Below are positions 61,884 through 64,000 of a stretch of DNA of 64,000 bases, one piece after another. The DNA is taken from NCBI GenBank assembly GCA_039583875.1, contig CM077151.1, positions 119,637,519 to 119,701,518 of the forward strand, written 5' to 3'. The notes beneath the pieces were generated by a model that was not told the origin of the DNA, did not search any database, and saw only the letters and a program-made list of their open reading frames with translations. Both the position numbers and the translations under genes were made by a program. Within the stretch, counting starts at the first letter, position 1. The number at the start of each line of letters is the position of its first letter. Source of the stretch: Platanthera guangdongensis. Taxonomy: Eukaryota > Streptophyta > Magnoliopsida > Asparagales > Orchidaceae.

Positions 61884-63917
61884 TCATTTGTTTTTGACCC
61901 AGTTTACCTTGGGCCTAGGTTGATAACCTTTAAACTCTGAAATAAAAGACATCCCAGGTTGACTCTTATATCCTTCAGGATGATATCTCCTTGGAGGTAT
62001 AATCCATTCAGTATTAGGGTTAAAGATTTGGGATGAAGGACCCTTAGGATTGAATTTTGATTTGCCCTTGAGAAAATTTCCAGAGCTCCGACCTCTGTTC
62101 GACGATCTTGGAGCTGCATTCGACGATCTTGGGTCAGATCGTCGAACTCCGTTCGACGGTCGACTATGGAAGAGTTCAGGAAATTGAGATCGTCGACCTG
62201 AGTTCGACGATTTTGCCTGAGATCGTCGATCTGCGTTCGGCGATCGTCGATCTCCGTTCGACGATTTTTGCTGGGACTTGGTTTTCTTGGGCAGATCAGA
62301 ATTTTTCCTAGCTACCTCTACAACTCCCTTTCCTTTATCAGAAATGAATTTGATTGGAGTTGTTAGAACTATGGGTTGGCTGAATGAAGCACCCAAGCCC
62401 AGTGTACTATTAAATCTGGAGTTCACTGTGCTTGTGATGTCCATCAGCTTGATGCTTCTCCCATTAAGGGATTCTTCAAGCTTCTTGGCCTCAGATAGCT
62501 CACTTTTCAGTGAAGCTATCTGCTCCCTACAACACTCCAACTCCTGAGAGAGTTTGAGGTTTTCTGACTTTAAAGTATTATGTTCAGATAAATGATTTCT
62601 GAGAGAGATAATTTCTTTCTCAGATTTTAGCAGGTCTAAACATAATGGTTTAAATTCAGATTTAAAGTCCTCTGAATTAAAATCAAATGAACTAATTACC
62701 TGATCTTCTTCAGGTTGAGTCTCTGAGTCTGACACTGACTCTTCTTCATCTGAGTTATGTTGTGAGGCATTGATTGCCATCATGCAAAACTCTTTTTCTT
62801 CTACATCATCTTCATCATCACTGGAGCTGGATGAGGCTTCTGACTCCTCTTCAGTCTCACTCCAGGATTCAGCAATAAACCCCTTTCTTGTATGTTTGTT
62901 TTTGCTTGATGAGGGTTTGCCATTACCATTCCTCTTGGAGTCTTTCTCCTTTCTTCTTTCTTTCTTGTCCCTTCTGTCCTTGTTTTTGTTTTCTGGACAG
63001 TCAGGAACTATGTGCCCTGGTTTCCTGCAACCAAAGCAAACAATTTCTTTATTATTAATTGACTTGTCATACCTTGGCTTATCATGCTCCTTGTATGATC
63101 TCCTTCTGAAGTCCTTTCTGGCCATCTTGTAAAATCTTTTGGCCAACAAACTGAGCAGTTCATCATTGCCTGTGACTTTGTCTTCAGGCTGATCTTCAGT
63201 TGCCTTGAAGGCTATTGTTTTCTCTTTTCTTGTGGCTGGTGAGGCAGCCTTCTGTTCTTCTTCTCTATTTTTGATTAGTAGCTCATAAGATTTGAGCTTA
63301 CCCAATAGAGCTTCAGTGGTGATCTCATTGAAACTTCTGGCATCCTTGATTGGCCAGATTCTTGAATCCCAAGTGCTAGGGAAGCACATTAGAATTTTGT
63401 CATTGAGTTCAGTTAGTGAGATCTCTTTGTCCAATGTCCTGAGTTCACTGACTATTAGACTGAGCCTGTTGTACATATCTCCCACTGACTCAGTTTCTCC
63501 CTTCTTGAAATTCTTATATTGATATATGAGGTGGGATCTCCTATCCTTTCTCTAATCAGCTTAGCCTGAGACTATTTCAGAGAGTTTGTCCCAAATTTCC
63601 TTTGCTGAATTGCATTCAGCCGCCTTTTGAAAGATGTCATCAGACATTGTCTGGGCTAAGATGTTCATATCCTTGGCATCAGCAACCTTCCATTTCTTGA
63701 TGTCAGCATCTGTTCCTGATGGAGGTGGAACAGCATTTGTACTTGAGTTCTCTGGAGGTCTTGGACACACTGTCAAAACAGAGTTAAAAATATCCTCATC
63801 AATAGAATTCATGTATAATCTGATCCTTGCTTTCCAAAGTGCAAACTTGGATAGATTGCACACTGGAGGTCTGGTGCTAACATAATCTTTGTTTAGGGCC
63901 ATGATTTGTGAAAACAA
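61884..63917 (-). pseudogene. Element G gag with zinc knuckle, coiled coil and RRS repeats
   Basis: The ATG at 63917 or the internal one shortly after starts a gag with NLSKFALWKARIRLYMNS (DUF4219-like) and a UBN2-type domain (MYNRLSLIVSELRTLDKEIS). A single CCHC knuckle CFGCRKPGHIVPDC lies near 63020, followed by a Lys/Ser/Asp/Glu-rich stretch and a coiled-coil-like heptad region (62480-62660). Near 62080-62280 it has SSNGDRRS/NADRRS/SSNSGRRS-type repeats, which are encoded by the TCGTCGA dyads. Two in-frame stops, TAA at 63561-63563 and TAG about 6 bp later, split it; the frame is the same on both sides. Ends at TGA 61884-61886. Confidence 0.88.
62083..62270 (-). repeat. TCGTCGA dyads inside gag coding sequence
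   Basis: Eight TCGTCGA/TCGACGA words in about 185 bp. Dyads with the same 7-base spacer are at 62138-62160 (one mismatch), 62189-62211, 62222-62244 (one mismatch) and 62243-62265. The reading frame stays open through all of them and yields Ser/Asn/Gly-Arg-Arg-Ser peptides. Confidence 0.8.
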
Positions 63918-64000
63918 AATCTAATACAAAATTCAATAGAAACAGATATAACTAGGGATCTTTGGGTTCAGGTGTTAGCCTGTGCAACCACCAAGGTGTG
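63918..64000 (-). other. 5' leader of element G, cut by window edge
   Basis: Short noncoding stretch upstream of gag. The primer binding site and 5' LTR are not reached. Confidence 0.6.

Larger units (their letters stand above)
53432..64000 (-). mobile_element. Element G: SIRE/Maximus-like Ty1/copia element with envelope-like ORF
   Basis: Minus strand: gag, pol, spacer, envelope-like ORF, polypurine tract and 3' LTR, in the order known for SIRE elements. The 5' LTR and primer binding site lie beyond the right edge. It is the youngest-looking element: pol is open over 996 codons and gag and env have only one or two breaks each. It is inserted in the RNase H/RT border of element F. Confidence 0.92.

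Overview
The window is plant nuclear DNA, probably from pericentromeric or other heterochromatin. It consists almost entirely of nested LTR retrotransposons. No host protein gene, tRNA or rRNA gene could be supported. All lineages seen are plant ones: Ty3/gypsy Athila-like, Tekay/Del-like and Galadriel/CRM-like chromovirus, and Ty1/copia SIRE/Maximus-like with an envelope-like third ORF. I lean towards a flowering plant, possibly a eudicot, but the sequence does not fix the species.

Layout, with working names. (1) 1-1584: minus-strand Athila-like LTR cut by the window edge. (2) 1585-2580: GC-rich unassigned block. (3) Element D, 2581-11314, minus: Tekay-like chromovirus with both LTRs. (4) Element B, about 11750 to at least 43857, plus: an old SIRE-like copia element that hosts the other insertions. 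Its gag carries Athila-like element A (15022-25927, TSD GTCAT) and, 254 bp of B further on, Tekay-like element C (26187-39425, TSD TGTAG, LTRs of about 4.9 kb). The B pol remnant follows at 39683-42736. (5) Element E, about 43858-47008, minus: 3' half of a Galadriel/CRM-like chromovirus lying in the B spacer. (6) Element F, 47009-53431, minus: Athila-like, inserted in the E RNase H. (7) Element G, 53432-64000, minus: SIRE-like, inserted in the F polymerase and running off the right edge. The inferred nest is B containing A, C and E; E containing F; F containing G. The missing halves of E, F and G, and the B 3' LTR, should lie to the right.

All coding regions carry stops or frameshifts. G is the best preserved: it has a 996-codon open pol, a gag with two adjacent stops, and an envelope-like ORF with one stop and one frameshift.

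The most striking signal is in the regulatory DNA. Upstream of the LTR TATA boxes, where one is visible, sit dense arrays of short motifs. TCGTCGA arrays occur in four elements of three lineages (B, D, F, G). In G they form 23-bp dyads (ATCGTCGA-N7-TCGACGAT) that recur in the LTR, in the pol-env spacer and inside gag coding sequence. CACGCCC-N5-GGGCGTG dyads occur in the Athila-like LTRs, with related motifs in D and F. Element C instead carries 13-14 W-box cores (TTGAC) in about 370 bp. The G pol-env spacer copies the LTR promoter layout (array, TATA-like box, pyrimidine-rich leader, splice-acceptor-like site, ATG), which suggests an internal promoter for the envelope-like gene.
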